Of a stretch of DNA of 64,000 bases, positions 1 to 7,831 are shown in pieces. The translations under genes and the position numbers were made by a program. The number at the start of each line of letters is the position of its first letter. Position 1 is the first letter of the stretch. The stretch is from Alcaligenaceae bacterium SAGV5 (GTDB taxonomy: Bacteria; Pseudomonadota; Gammaproteobacteria; Burkholderiales; Burkholderiaceae_B). The notes beneath the pieces are model-generated. The model did no database searches and was not told the DNA's origin. It worked only from the letters and a program-made list of their open reading frames with translations. Location of the stretch: positions 1 to 64,000 of the forward strand of contig SPDP01000006.1 in assembly GCA_009360345.1 (NCBI GenBank), read 5' to 3'.

Positions 1-97
1 CGTCGGTCGTGATCTGGCCCGCGTTGTGCACCTCGCCGCCCAGCAGCAGCACATAGCCGCCGCCTTCGGTCACCGTCTGCGGAACGTGCGTGGCGAC
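1..97 (-). pseudogene. Filamentous-haemagglutinin-like fragment (partial, window edge)
   Basis: Read on the minus strand from 97 to the edge, one frame gives a peptide with GGGYVLLLGG followed by HNAGQITT. That pattern resembles the repeated N-terminal region of secreted two-partner (TPS) filamentous haemagglutinins, where a short beta-strand is followed by N-x-G-x-I-x-T. The stretch has no start codon of its own, because upstream of it lies a membrane-protein gene in a different frame. It is therefore either a severed piece of a large haemagglutinin gene continuing beyond the window or the far side of an assembly join. The assignment rests on only about 32 residues. Confidence 0.45.
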
Positions 98-1022
98 CCC
101 ACCCCTCGGGCCGGTCCATCTCCAATTGCCGCATGAAATCGGCCACCGTCACGATGCCCACCACGCCCCGGGCCCGGTCGACCACCGGCAGCGCCTTGAT
201 GCGGTGCTGCCGCATCAAGGCCCAGGCCTCCTTGAGCGACATATCCTGCGCGGCGCTGAACGGCTCGCGCGTCATGATGTCCCGGCAGCGCAATTCTCCC
301 AGGCTGCGCCGGTAGGCGGCCGCTTCCGCCTGATGCAGCAGGCTCTCCAGGTCGTCGGGGCTGATGTCCAGCACCTGGTTGTAGTGCGCCAGCGCGGCAT
401 CGAGGTCCGCCGCCGTGAAGCGGGACCCCGACCCGGGCACGGGCTTGGCCTGGGCATGGGGGTATCGGCGCCCGGTCAGGCTGTTGTAGGCCAGGCCGAC
501 CATGATCAGCAACGCGGAATTGGTCAATACCGGAAACAGCGCGAAACGGTAGTCCACGGCCTGGGCCAGCACCGCGGTCAGGGCGGCGGCGCCGCCCGGG
601 GGATGCAGGCAGCGCAGCGACAGCATGACCACGATGGCGCCGCCCACCGCCAACCCGGCCGCCAGGACGGGATCGCCGACCAGATTGACGCAGGCGATGC
701 CCACCAGCGCCGACAGGGTGTTCCCGCCTATCACCGACCACGGCTGGGCCAGGGGGCTGGCCGGCACCGCGAACACCAGCACCGCGCTCGCGCCCAGCGG
801 CGCGACCATCCAGGCCGCGGCCCCCAGTTCCCCGGCCATCGTCCGGCTCGCCCAGGCGGCCAACAAGACCCCCGCCAGCGCCCCCAGCACGATGCGCAAG
901 CGCTCCCTGCCATTGATGCGCATGCGGCCCGGCCGGAACGAGCGCAGCCAGGTGCGCAGCGCGGAAACAGAGAAAGCGGGCAACGACGGGAAAAACCGGG
1001 AGGAAGCGGAACGATCGGACAT
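98..1022 (-). pseudogene. HPP-family membrane protein with CBS domain, C-terminally truncated
   Basis: Starting at ATG 1022 (MSDRSASSRF...), the frame first encodes an HPP domain: hydrophobic helices at roughly residues 45-190, with WMVAPLGASAVLVFA and the signature LRCLHPPGGAAAL. A linker follows, then one CBS domain (RDIMTREPF ... IKALPVVD ... VVGIVTVADFMRQLE). Family members normally carry a second CBS domain. Here homology stops shortly after the first, near position 98, and the frame runs into unrelated sequence resembling a haemagglutinin in another frame, open to the window edge. HPP proteins are inner-membrane proteins, some linked to nitrite transport, and CBS pairs usually bind adenine nucleotides. 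With half the pair missing the product is probably not functional. It is divergent from the reductase gene starting at 1199. Confidence 0.7.
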
Positions 1023-1123
1023 GGAACAACGGCGCGGGCAGACGAAGACCAGCCGGGCATAGTACCGGATTTGCACCCTTTCCCCACCCACCGGATGCCC
1101 CCTCTGCGATAACGGGCATGAGC

Positions 1124-1153
1124 ATATATCGTTATCTTGCGATATATAATTCG
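1124..1153 (+). promoter_or_regulatory. Operator overlapping the -10 box of the alkene reductase promoter
   Basis: A perfect inverted repeat has arms ATATATCG (1124-1131) and CGATATAT (1140-1147) with an 8-base spacer. Its right arm runs into TATAAT at 1145-1150, a consensus -10 box 49 bases before the start codon at 1199. The arrangement ATATCG, 8 bases, CGAT-N-TATAATTCG recurs exactly upstream of the ArsR-type gene at 16367. A protein bound here would block RNA polymerase. No good -35 hexamer is visible. Confidence 0.75.
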
Positions 1154-1198
1154 CCACTCATCGATATGACTCAGCCCACAGCTTCGCCAGGATTCCCT

Positions 1199-2308
1199 AT
1201 GACCACGCTATACGACCCGATCACCGCCGGCGACCTCCAGCTCGCCAACCGTATCGTCATGGCTCCGCTGACCCGCAACCGTTCGCCGCGGGCCGTGCCC
1301 CAGCCCGTCACGGCCACCTATTACAGCCAACGCGCCAGCGCCGGCCTGCTGATCACGGAAGCCACCGCCATCAGCCACCAGGGCCAGGGCTATGCCGACG
1401 TACCCGGCCTGTATTCGGAAGAGCAACTGGCCGGCTGGCGGCGCGTGACCGATGCGGTCCACGCCAAGGGCGGCAAGATCGTCGTCCAGCTCTGGCACGT
1501 GGGACGGGTATCGCATACCTCGCTGCAGCCGGACGGCGGCGCGCCGGTGGCGCCGTCGGCCATCCGCGCCAACGCCAAGACCTACCTCGTCGGGCCGGAC
1601 GGCGGCGGCTTCGCCCCGACATCCGAACCGCGCGCGCTGCGGCTGGACGAATTGCCCGGCATCGTCGCCGATTATCGGCGCGCCGCGCGCGCCGCCATCG
1701 AGGCCGGCTTCGACGGCGTCGAACTGCACGCCGCCAACGGTTACCTGATCGATCAATTCCTGCGTTCGGGCAGCAACCACCGGGACGACGCCTATGGGGG
1801 CGCCATCGAAAACCGGGCGCGCCTGCTGACGGAAGTCCTGGACGCCATCACCGGCGAGATCGGGGCCGGCCGCACGGGCATCCGCATCTCGCCCGTCACG
1901 CCCGCCAACGACGCCTCGGATCCGGAGCCCCAGCCCTTGTTCGACTACGTGGTGCGCAAGCTGGCCGGCTACGGGCTGGCCTACGTCCACGTCATCGAAG
2001 GCGCGACGGGTGGTGCCCGCGACTACCGCCAGGGCGACGCGCCGTTCGACTACGCTGCGCTGAAAACCGCCTACGCAGAAGCCGGCGGCAAGGGCGCCTG
2101 GATGACCAACAACGGCTACGACCGCGCGGCCGCGGAGCAGGCGGTCGAAAGCGGGGCCGCGGATCTCGTGGCATTCGGCAAGCTGTTCATCGCCAATCCC
2201 GATCTGGTGCGCCGCCTGCGCGAACGCGCTCCGCTCAATGCCCCGGACAACGCCACGTTCTACGGCGGCACGGAAAAGGGGTACATCGACTACCCGGCGC
2301 TCGCCTGA
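1199..2308 (+). CDS. nemA: Old-yellow-enzyme family alkene reductase (NemA-like)
   Basis: FMN-dependent NAD(P)H:alkene oxidoreductase of 369 residues, the usual size for this TIM-barrel family, which reduces activated C=C bonds, quinones, maleimides or nitro compounds in the cytoplasm. Visible family motifs are MAPLTRNR near the N-terminus, QLWHVGRVSH, HAANGYLIDQF (the His/Asn pair that binds substrate and the catalytic Tyr), and SGSNHRDDAYGG. ATG 1199 was chosen because CAGGA lies about six bases upstream and the family signature begins directly after it; upstream ATGs at 1118 and 1166 add non-conserved sequence. The promoter carries the operator shared with the ArsR-type gene at 16.4 kb, so repression relieved by an electrophile is likely, by analogy with other nemA systems. 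A strong hairpin follows the stop. Confidence 0.9.
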   Translation: MTTLYDPITAGDLQLANRIVMAPLTRNRSPRAVPQPVTATYYSQRASAGLLITEATAISHQGQGYADVPGLYSEEQLAGWRRVTDAVHAKGGKIVVQLWHVGRVSHTSLQPDGGAPVAPSAIRANAKTYLVGPDGGGFAPTSEPRALRLDELPGIVADYRRAARAAIEAGFDGVELHAANGYLIDQFLRSGSNHRDDAYGGAIENRARLLTEVLDAITGEIGAGRTGIRISPVTPANDASDPEPQPLFDYVVRKLAGYGLAYVHVIEGATGGARDYRQGDAPFDYAALKTAYAEAGGKGAWMTNNGYDRAAAEQAVESGAADLVAFGKLFIANPDLVRRLRERAPLNAPDNATFYGGTEKGYIDYPALA

Positions 2309-2326
2309 TCGACCCGGACGGGCACC

Positions 2327-2361
2327 CAGGGGGGCAAAGCCGCACGCGGCACGCCCCCCTG
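2327..2361. terminator. Nested GC-rich hairpin, probable bidirectional terminator
   Basis: Perfect arms CAGGGGGGC (2327-2335) and GCCCCCCTG (2353-2361) enclose a second perfect hairpin, GCCGC-AC-GCGGC. It lies in the 63-base gap between the convergent reductase and small lipoprotein genes, where a shared terminator is expected. There is no T-run on either side, so if it terminates it does so by hairpin strength or with Rho. Confidence 0.55.
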
Positions 2362-2371
2362 CACGGCCGCG

Positions 2372-2581
2372 CTAGCAGCGGCCTTTCTTGGCCTGCCCCG
2401 GCGGGCAGAAGCGCGGACCGGGATAGTAGCCGCCCCGGTAGGCCGGCCGATAATCGTAGTAATACCCCGGCGAATCGTAGTAGTAACCCGGCGCCGGCGC
2501 CACCACGGCGCCTCCCGGGGTGTACACCGCGCATCCGCCCAGCGCGGTCGCGGCGACGATGGCTGTCAGGATGAATTTCAT
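2372..2581 (-). CDS. Small Tyr/Gly/Pro-rich lipoprotein
   Basis: A 69-residue protein with a typical lipoprotein signal: positive start MK, hydrophobic stretch FILTAIVAATA, and lipobox LGGC. The mature part is short and rich in Tyr, Gly and Pro, with two copies of a YYYDSPGYYYDY-like stretch and a basic C-terminus ending KKGRC. Such proteins are common in Burkholderiales and are probably anchored in the outer membrane. I recognise no functional domain. The gene upstream on the same strand encodes another lipoprotein, and the 20-base gap to its stop suggests the two may be cotranscribed. Confidence 0.7.
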   Translation of the reverse strand: MKFILTAIVAATALGGCAVYTPGGAVVAPAPGYYYDSPGYYYDYRPAYRGGYYPGPRFCPPGQAKKGRC

Positions 2582-2601
2582 GATTGCTCCTTGTGTACGG
2601 A

Positions 2602-3777
2602 TCAGAACGCGAAGTCCCGCGTTGCCGGTCCCGCACCGATGTCGACGGACGAGGACTTCACGGCGCCCGTCGAGGTAGTGGCCTCTATCGTGTAGCGCCC
2701 CGCCACGGTCGCGTCCGGGACCAGGGGAATGGGCAGCGTGGTCTGGTAGGTGCCGACCACCGGTGCGGCGGCGGGCAGGTTCATGCCATAGGCACCGGTC
2801 GTCAGGCTGGCGAACGTGGAAGCCACTTCGAACTTCGCCCCGCCCGTCGTCTGCAGGGCGCGCAGCGACGCTTCGGCGCTCATCGGCGTCACGGTACCCG
2901 ACACGGTGTTGAAGGTCGACGGCGGCGGAACGATGGGCGCCGTCGGCGTGGAGACCGTCGTGCTGGCTCCGGCCACCACCGGCACCGAACGGATGATGCC
3001 CACGCCGCGCGCGGCCGATGCCGGCGGCACCACCACGACGTCGACGTTGCCGGTCGTGCTGCTCTGCTCGATGGGGGACAGCGTGAACACGCCTTCGCTC
3101 GTGGCCACGGTGCCCTTGACGACTTCGCCGCCGCGCTCGGCATAGACACGCGAACCGGCCGGGGCATAACCGACCACCTTGCCGCTCACCACGATGGGAA
3201 TCGCGGTCACCACCGGCTTGAGATTGAACCCCCCATTGCCGCGCGCGACGATGGACTTACAGGCGTCGAAGTCCAGCACGAGATCGGTCAGCGTATCCGG
3301 GGCAACGGTGAACGGCCGGATGATCTTGTAGCCGCTTTGCGACGCGCTGGGCGTGGTCAGCGCGATCTCGTCTCCGCCGCCTCCAGTCTGCACCACCGCA
3401 TTCGCGTAGGGCTTGCCGGCATTGGCCTGCAATACCAGGCGGATCTGCTGATAATCACCCGCCGGCAACGCTGCCTTGCCCAATGCGGCCATGGCGCCGT
3501 TGGTCAGCGACAGGAGGTCGATCCGCCGGGCGGGAGTCACCGGGATATCCACCCAGCCCGACCCGCTGTCGTCGACGTTCGGCTTGCCGTTCACACGGAT
3601 CTTACTGACGGTTACGAAGACATGATCGAAGCCACAGGCGGGCGCATCGGTCATCGAAACTTGCAGCGTGCCCTGGGCCGGAGCGGACGAACCGTCCCCG
3701 CCGCCGCATGCCGCCAATCCCAGTGCCCCCGCACAGCCCAGGGCCAACATGCCGTACGCCATTCTCTTGTTCGCCAC
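2602..3777 (-). CDS. DUF4382-type lipoprotein
   Basis: A 391-residue exported lipoprotein. After a signal with lipobox LAAC (residues 21-24) and a Gly/Ser linker comes the DUF4382 signature: GTLQVSMTDAPACGFDHVFVTV (quoted in part), a conserved Thr-Asp-Ala-Pro and a V-x-V-S-x-I-R-V strand, then LLSL and AGDYQQIRLVL. The C-terminal half (from about residue 200) looks like carboxypeptidase-regulatory or Ig-like beta domains: VSGKVVGYAP, then a second repeat beginning VSGTVTP. Members are extracytoplasmic proteins of unknown role. AGGAGGT lies just before the start at 3777. Confidence 0.75.
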   Translation of the reverse strand: MANKRMAYGMLALGCAGALGLAACGGGDGSSAPAQGTLQVSMTDAPACGFDHVFVTVSKIRVNGKPNVDDSGSGWVDIPVTPARRIDLLSLTNGAMAALGKAALPAGDYQQIRLVLQANAGKPYANAVVQTGGGGDEIALTTPSASQSGYKIIRPFTVAPDTLTDLVLDFDACKSIVARGNGGFNLKPVVTAIPIVVSGKVVGYAPAGSRVYAERGGEVVKGTVATSEGVFTLSPIEQSSTTGNVDVVVVPPASAARGVGIIRSVPVVAGASTTVSTPTAPIVPPPSTFNTVSGTVTPMSAEASLRALQTTGGAKFEVASTFASLTTGAYGMNLPAAAPVVGTYQTTLPIPLVPDATVAGRYTIEATTSTGAVKSSSVDIGAGPATRDFAF

Positions 3778-3920
3778 GACGACCTCCTTTCGGTAAAGCG
3801 TGAACGCGGGGCGAGCATACGGCTGGCGGTCCTGCGGCCGTGTAATCTACATGTAAGCTCTGTAAGTGCGGCGAGGTGGCGACGTTACATCGGCCGGAAC
3901 ATAGCCCCAAGGGCCCCGCG

Positions 3921-4778
3921 TCAACCCTCCCGAGGCGCCTCGCGGCCGGTGTCGCCCCCTCCCTTCGCGCCACGCGCTTCCTTCAACGCCACGGTCAGAT
4001 TCGCCACCCGGCGTTTCAGATCGGCGTTCTCGGCCCTCAGGGCGCGCACCAGGCGCTGCAGCTCGTCCACGTCCGTGCTCTCTGGCGGCAGATCCGCCTC
4101 GTCGTCCTTGGGCCTGGACTTCTTCTCGCGCACCTGGCGCGCGGCGCGCCGCAGCTCGTCCTTGCCGCCGGCCACCGCCACCACCTGCTCTTGGGCCGGC
4201 AGCGTGGCGACCGCCGCCGCGGCACTGATCGAGATGGTCCCGGACTTGACCGCCTCCACCAACTCGGGCGCCGCCGCCTTCTGGATCTTCTCGATCTGGC
4301 CGACGGTCGCCGTGCTGAGCCGCGCGGCCCGCGCCACGGCCTCGCGCGTCGCCAGGGCGGGCCGGACCGGCTCGGCGGACCCGCCCCGCTCCGGCCCTGA
4401 CGGCGCCTCGGCCGCATCCGCGGATGCGGCGGGAGCCAGCCCATCGGCCGCCGTCCGCATCTGCAGGATGTCTTTCTTGCGCAAGGCCAGCACGCCCCGC
4501 TGGTAGTCGGAAATGCTGCGCCGGCCCAGGTGGTTGTCTATCATCCAGAGCCGCACGTCGTCCATCGAACGGAACGTCGTGTTCTGCACGGTCCGGAACT
4601 CGATGCCATGCTTCTTGCAGATGCCGTAGCGGTTGTGGCCATCGACCAGCACGCTGCCCCACAGCACCAGCGCATCGCGGCAGCCTTCGGCAAGCAGGCT
4701 CCCCTCCAGCGCGGCGTATTCGTCCTGGCTCAGCGGATCGATGTAGGCCCGCAGCTCTTCGTTGATCTCTATTTCCAT
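3921..4778 (-). CDS. ParB/Srx-like N-terminal domain protein, orphan
   Basis: A 285-residue protein that starts like a ParB-fold protein: YIDPLSQDEYAALEGSLL, then a substrate-loop motif VDGHNRYGICKKHGI (box GHNRY) and MIDNHLGRRSISDYQRGVLAL, as in plasmid and integrative-element ParB-like proteins. Residues about 190-215 could be a helix-turn-helix region (KSGTISISAAAAVATLPAQEQ). The C-terminal 70 residues are charged and heptad-like (VDELQRLVRALRAENADLKRRVANL), a likely coiled coil. No parA partner or parS-like repeat is nearby. Start 4778 is preferred over 4790 because AAGG sits six bases before it. It lies beside a stretch of gene debris, which suggests acquired DNA. Confidence 0.6.
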   Translation of the reverse strand: MEIEINEELRAYIDPLSQDEYAALEGSLLAEGCRDALVLWGSVLVDGHNRYGICKKHGIEFRTVQNTTFRSMDDVRLWMIDNHLGRRSISDYQRGVLALRKKDILQMRTAADGLAPAASADAAEAPSGPERGGSAEPVRPALATREAVARAARLSTATVGQIEKIQKAAAPELVEAVKSGTISISAAAAVATLPAQEQVVAVAGGKDELRRAARQVREKKSRPKDDEADLPPESTDVDELQRLVRALRAENADLKRRVANLTVALKEARGAKGGGDTGREAPREG

Positions 4779-4865
4779 GCAAACCTTCATTGCGGATCGG
4801 CCGGGAGTGTAATCGACCCGGCGGCTCGCGGTCGTCCCGGACGCATCACGCGCCGCGACGCGGAG

Positions 4866-5042
4866 TCCGACCCCCACGACCGATTTCGCCGGCCGTTGCC
4901 CGTTGGCCCGGGCCGCTATCATTTCCGCGGCCAGGAGATCGGAGGTGCAGAACACGCCATCGATGTCCTTGCCGGTACGCTGCAGCACGCGCAAGCCCTC
5001 GCGCTCCTGCGCATGCATGGTGGTGCCGGACGATACAGCGCC
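4866..5042 (-). pseudogene. LacI-family regulator remnant (effector-domain piece)
   Basis: About 59 codons on the minus strand read SSGTTMHAQEREGLRVLQ and then DGVFCTSDLLAAEMIAA ... SVVGVG. DG-V-F-x-x-[SN]-D-x-x-A is the hallmark of the periplasmic-binding-like domain of LacI/GalR repressors. The DNA-binding domain and the end of the protein are missing. In-frame sequence continues into the leader of the ParB-like gene, so a fused open frame exists but is probably accidental. Just upstream, on the plus strand around 5045-5105, lies a second short peptide-like scrap (RLILAFMYDNGNDQVA) that I cannot assign. Together 4779-5122 looks like a deletion scar. Confidence 0.6.
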
Positions 5043-5122
5043 ATCGGCTCGGGCAGGCCCGGCTCATCCTGGCCTTCATGTACGACAACGGCAATGACCA
5101 GGTCGCCAAATCTGGGTGAAGA

Positions 5123-6091
5123 TCAGCGACAAGATCCAGGTGGCGCGCCGAAAGGAACGGCCGGTATGCGATTGACCTCCACGGTGACGTGCACCAGCTC
5201 TTCATGGATGGCCAGCGCTTCCCGAAAATGGGAAGGGGTCGCCTGCGTATCGGTGACCACGCCCAGGATGCAGGCGTACCCGCCCTTCCCCACCCGCCAG
5301 ACGTGCAGATCGGTGATCGTCGCCTTGAACGGGCACGCCTCGACCACCTCCCGGATCTCGGCCACGACCGGCGCATCCATCTCCGCATCGAGCAGGACCT
5401 TGCCCGAGGCACGCAGCAGGCCATACGCCCAGGCGGCAACCAGGGCGGCGCCGACGATGCCCATGGCGGGATCCAGCCACGCCGCTCCCCAGAACCTGCC
5501 GCCGAACAGGGCAATGATCGCCAGCACGGACGTGGCGGCGTCGGCGATGACGTGCAGGTAGGCAGAGCGCAAATTCAGATCGCCGCCGTGGGCGTGCCCG
5601 TGCCCGTGCCCGTGGTCGTGGTCATGGCCGTGGTGCCCGTCCTTCAGCAGCCAGGCGCATGCGAGATTCACGGCCAGGCCAACCGCCGCAATGGCGATGG
5701 CTTGATCGTAGTGGATCGTCGTGGGGGCCATCAGCCGCTCGACGGACTCGTAAAGCATCAGGACCGCCACCCCGATCAGGAACAGGGCGCTCGTATAGCC
5801 GCCCAGCACTTCGATCTTCCACGTCCCGAAGGCAAAGCGCCCGTCGTTCGCGTAGCGGCGCGCCGCACCGTACGCCAGCACCGCCAGGCCGAGCGCCAGG
5901 GCGTGCGAACTCATGTGCCACCCATCGGCCAGCAGCGCCATCGAATTGAAGACGTAGCCCCCCAGGATCTCGACGACCATCATCGCTGCGGTAAGCAGGA
6001 CCGCCCGGCGGGTATTGCGTTCGGCCAAAGGATTCCCTTCATCGAAGACGTGGCCGTGGGTCCAGTTCTGGGGAGTGGCGGATGTCGACAT
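5123..6091 (-). CDS. dmeF: CDF-family cobalt/nickel efflux transporter DmeF
   Basis: A 322-residue cation diffusion facilitator that expels divalent metal from the cytoplasm in exchange for protons. Six membrane helices are discernible, with the family metal site residues in helix II (LLADGWHMSSHALALG) and helix V (YLHVIADAATSVLA). Between helices IV and V is a His-rich loop with alternating His-Gly and His-Asp. The DmeF type is indicated by the N-terminal HGHVFDEGNPLAERNTRRA and by the divergent RcnR/DmeR-type repressor gene. The C-terminal cytoplasmic domain (ITDLHVWRVGKGGYACIL) is present. The last dozen residues look atypical and abut the debris at 4779-5122, so the extreme C-terminus may have been remodelled. 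Confidence 0.85.
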   Translation of the reverse strand: MSTSATPQNWTHGHVFDEGNPLAERNTRRAVLLTAAMMVVEILGGYVFNSMALLADGWHMSSHALALGLAVLAYGAARRYANDGRFAFGTWKIEVLGGYTSALFLIGVAVLMLYESVERLMAPTTIHYDQAIAIAAVGLAVNLACAWLLKDGHHGHDHDHGHGHGHAHGGDLNLRSAYLHVIADAATSVLAIIALFGGRFWGAAWLDPAMGIVGAALVAAWAYGLLRASGKVLLDAEMDAPVVAEIREVVEACPFKATITDLHVWRVGKGGYACILGVVTDTQATPSHFREALAIHEELVHVTVEVNRIPAVPFGAPPGSCR

Positions 6092-6118
6092 GAAGTGGGC
6101 TCGTTCCGGATAATCGCA

Positions 6119-6140
6119 TATACTATACCCCAGTATAGTT
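6119..6140. promoter_or_regulatory. RcnR/DmeR-type operator between dmeF and its repressor
   Basis: An inverted repeat ACTATA-CCCCAG-TATAGT (6122-6139) lies in the 70-base divergent gap. It contains TACT and AGTA half-sites flanking a C-tract, the arrangement recognised by the nickel/cobalt-responsive RcnR/DmeR branch of CsoR repressors (TACT-G/C tract-AGTA). It is suitably placed to control both genes. Confidence 0.75.
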
Positions 6141-6161
6141 CAACGAAAGAGAATGCTGCCA

Positions 6162-6437
6162 ATGGCCCACACCACCCACAATCAAAAGCAGCTTCTGACG
6201 CGGGTCCGCCGGATCAGGGGACAGGCCGAGGCCCTGGAGAACGCTCTCGCGCAGCAGGCGGAATGCGTGGCGATCCTGCAGCAGATCGCCGCGATACGGG
6301 GCGCGGTGAACGGGCTCATGGCCGAGGTACTGGAGGGGCATATCCGCGAACACCTGGGCCGCGGCGATGTACCGGCCGATGTCCGGGCGGCCGACCTCGA
6401 AGAAGTGGTGGCCGCCGTGCGGTCTTACATGAAGTAA
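6162..6437 (+). CDS. RcnR/DmeR-type metal-sensing repressor (CsoR family)
   Basis: A 91-residue all-helical repressor. Counting from ATG 6162, the four ligands that define Ni/Co-sensing RcnR fall at their family positions: His3, Cys35, His60 and His64. This supports both the metal specificity and this start over the ATG at 6153, which is also too close to the purine-rich ribosome site. The family binds DNA as a tetramer when metal-free and releases it on binding Ni or Co. The operator in front and the divergent dmeF define a self-contained efflux module. Confidence 0.85.
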   Translation: MAHTTHNQKQLLTRVRRIRGQAEALENALAQQAECVAILQQIAAIRGAVNGLMAEVLEGHIREHLGRGDVPADVRAADLEEVVAAVRSYMK

Positions 6438-6453
6438 CTCCCGGACGCGCACG

Positions 6454-6819
6454 ATGATCAAGCAGATGAGGCAGTGGGCACGAAACATCAAACAGGATGT
6501 GGTCGCGATATGGCTGGCGGCCCGGGATCCCCGGACCCCCTGGATCGCCAAGGTGCTCGCCCTGCTGGTGGCCGCCTACGCGGTCTCGCCCATCGACCTC
6601 ATCCCCGACTTCATCCCCGTGCTGGGATACCTGGACGACCTGATCATCGTCCCCCTCGGCATCCTGCTCGTCGTGCGCCTCATTCCCGCGGAGCTGATGG
6701 CCGAATTCCGGGCAGCCGCGGCGGAACGCTCGAACAGGCCGGTCAGCCGGGTGGCGGCGGCGGTGTTCATTGCGATATGGGTACTCGCCGCGGCCCTTCT
6801 CCTGTTAGCCTTCGTCTAG
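6454..6819 (+). CDS. YkvA-family (DUF1232) membrane protein
   Basis: A 121-residue protein with the DUF1232 core AYAVSPIDLIPDFIPVLGYLDDL, quoted in two parts here as SPIDLIPDFIP and LGYLDD, within a hydrophobic hairpin at about residues 30-75. A second hydrophobic segment lies at the C-terminus (about residues 98-120). It begins 16 bases after the repressor stop and may be cotranscribed with it. The biochemical role of the family is not established. Its TAG stop begins a repeat also found at the end of the RND pump gene. Confidence 0.8.
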   Translation: MIKQMRQWARNIKQDVVAIWLAARDPRTPWIAKVLALLVAAYAVSPIDLIPDFIPVLGYLDDLIIVPLGILLVVRLIPAELMAEFRAAAAERSNRPVSRVAAAVFIAIWVLAAALLLLAFV

Positions 6820-6863
6820 GGCCTGTTCCCGCTCGACTCTCGTCCGCGTGACCGGGCGAGCGG
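6817..6863 (+). repeat. Stop-codon-proximal hairpin repeat, copy 1
   Basis: From the TAG stop of the YkvA gene, 41 bases align without gaps to 26230-26270 (about 32 identities), including the identical core CCGCGTGACCGGGC at 6844-6857. CCGCTCG (6829-6835) and CGAGCGG (6857-6863) can pair around the core. This is probably a dispersed intergenic repeat that acts as a terminator or transcript stabiliser. Confidence 0.45.
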
Positions 6864-6891
6864 CATCCGCGGGCATGGACAAGGAGACCCG

Positions 6892-7698
6892 GTGGACAAT
6901 CAGTTCGACATCGACGCGTATCTGGCACGACTCGGCTACCAGGGCTCCCGGGAGCCCTCGGCCGCGGTGCTGGACGCGCTGACCTGCGCCCACTCGCGAT
7001 CCATCCCGTTCGAGAACATAGACGTGCTGCTGGGCCGGACCATCGACCTGGAACCCCAGAGTCTGTACGACAAGCTCATTGCCGGACACCGCGGCGGCTA
7101 TTGTTTCGAACTGAACGGCCTGTTCCTGGAACTGCTCGCGCGGCTTGGCTTCGCGGTCCGCCCCCTGGGAGCGCGGGTGCGCCTGGGAACCACCGACCGC
7201 GGCATCCTGCCGCAGCGTACGCACCTGACCTTGGCGGTCGCCATCGACGGACAGGACTGGATCACCGACGTCGGCGTCGGCGCGACCTCGCTCACGCGCG
7301 CGCTGCGCCTGGAGGACGGCGTCACCCAGGCCACGCCGCACGACATGCGGCGCCTGGTGCGCGAGGACGGCAAATGGTTCCACCAGGTGTTGCATGCCGG
7401 CCAGTGGGTCGATGTCTACGAGTTCACCGGCGACGACATGCCCATGGTCGATCGTCAGGTGGCGAACTGGTACACCAGCACGCATCCCGCTTCGCACTTC
7501 CTGCAAGGACTCACCGCGGCGCGGGCACTGCCCGAAGGCCGCCGGGTGACGTTGTCCGGCAGGGTCCTGAAAACCCGGGAAGCCGACGGCCGTGCCCGGG
7601 AACAGGTGCTGGACGACACGCCGGCGCTCCAGGCGGCGCTGCGCGGGCATTTCGGGATCGACCTGCCCATCGGCGTACTGCGGTCGATCCGGATCTGA
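6892..7698 (+). CDS. nat: Arylamine N-acetyltransferase
   Basis: A 268-residue cytoplasmic enzyme that moves acetyl from acetyl-CoA to arylamines, arylhydrazines or hydroxylamines. The papain-like triad is complete: Cys71 in RGGYCFELN, His111 in QRTHLTL and Asp126 in ITDVGVG. The N-terminal FENIDVLLG signature is also present. The start is GTG 6892, with AAGGAG five bases upstream. It stands alone between YkvA and mutS with hairpin-forming sequence before it. Confidence 0.92.
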   Translation: MDNQFDIDAYLARLGYQGSREPSAAVLDALTCAHSRSIPFENIDVLLGRTIDLEPQSLYDKLIAGHRGGYCFELNGLFLELLARLGFAVRPLGARVRLGTTDRGILPQRTHLTLAVAIDGQDWITDVGVGATSLTRALRLEDGVTQATPHDMRRLVREDGKWFHQVLHAGQWVDVYEFTGDDMPMVDRQVANWYTSTHPASHFLQGLTAARALPEGRRVTLSGRVLKTREADGRAREQVLDDTPALQAALRGHFGIDLPIGVLRSIRI

Positions 7699-7831
7699 CC
7701 TTTGTTTTCAAATCCGCATAGTGGGGCCACCGGCCAGCCCTCACTACAATGCCATTTCTTGCGCATGCGGATCCTTCGCTTCGAACCTGCCCCGATTCGG
7801 CGCCACGACGAACATAACCTATTGATTTTTG

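Noticed and set aside
70..1125. A long minus-strand frame beginning MLMPVIAEGASGG
   Set aside because: It is out of frame with the HPP/CBS homology, which lies in another frame of the same strand.
2584..4506. A 640-codon plus-strand frame
   Set aside because: Antisense to the DUF4382 lipoprotein and ParB-like genes. Random-looking composition.
5045..5105. Plus-strand scrap reading RLILAFMYDNGNDQVAKSG as a gene
   Set aside because: Too short, no start or ribosome site, family unknown. Mentioned only as debris.
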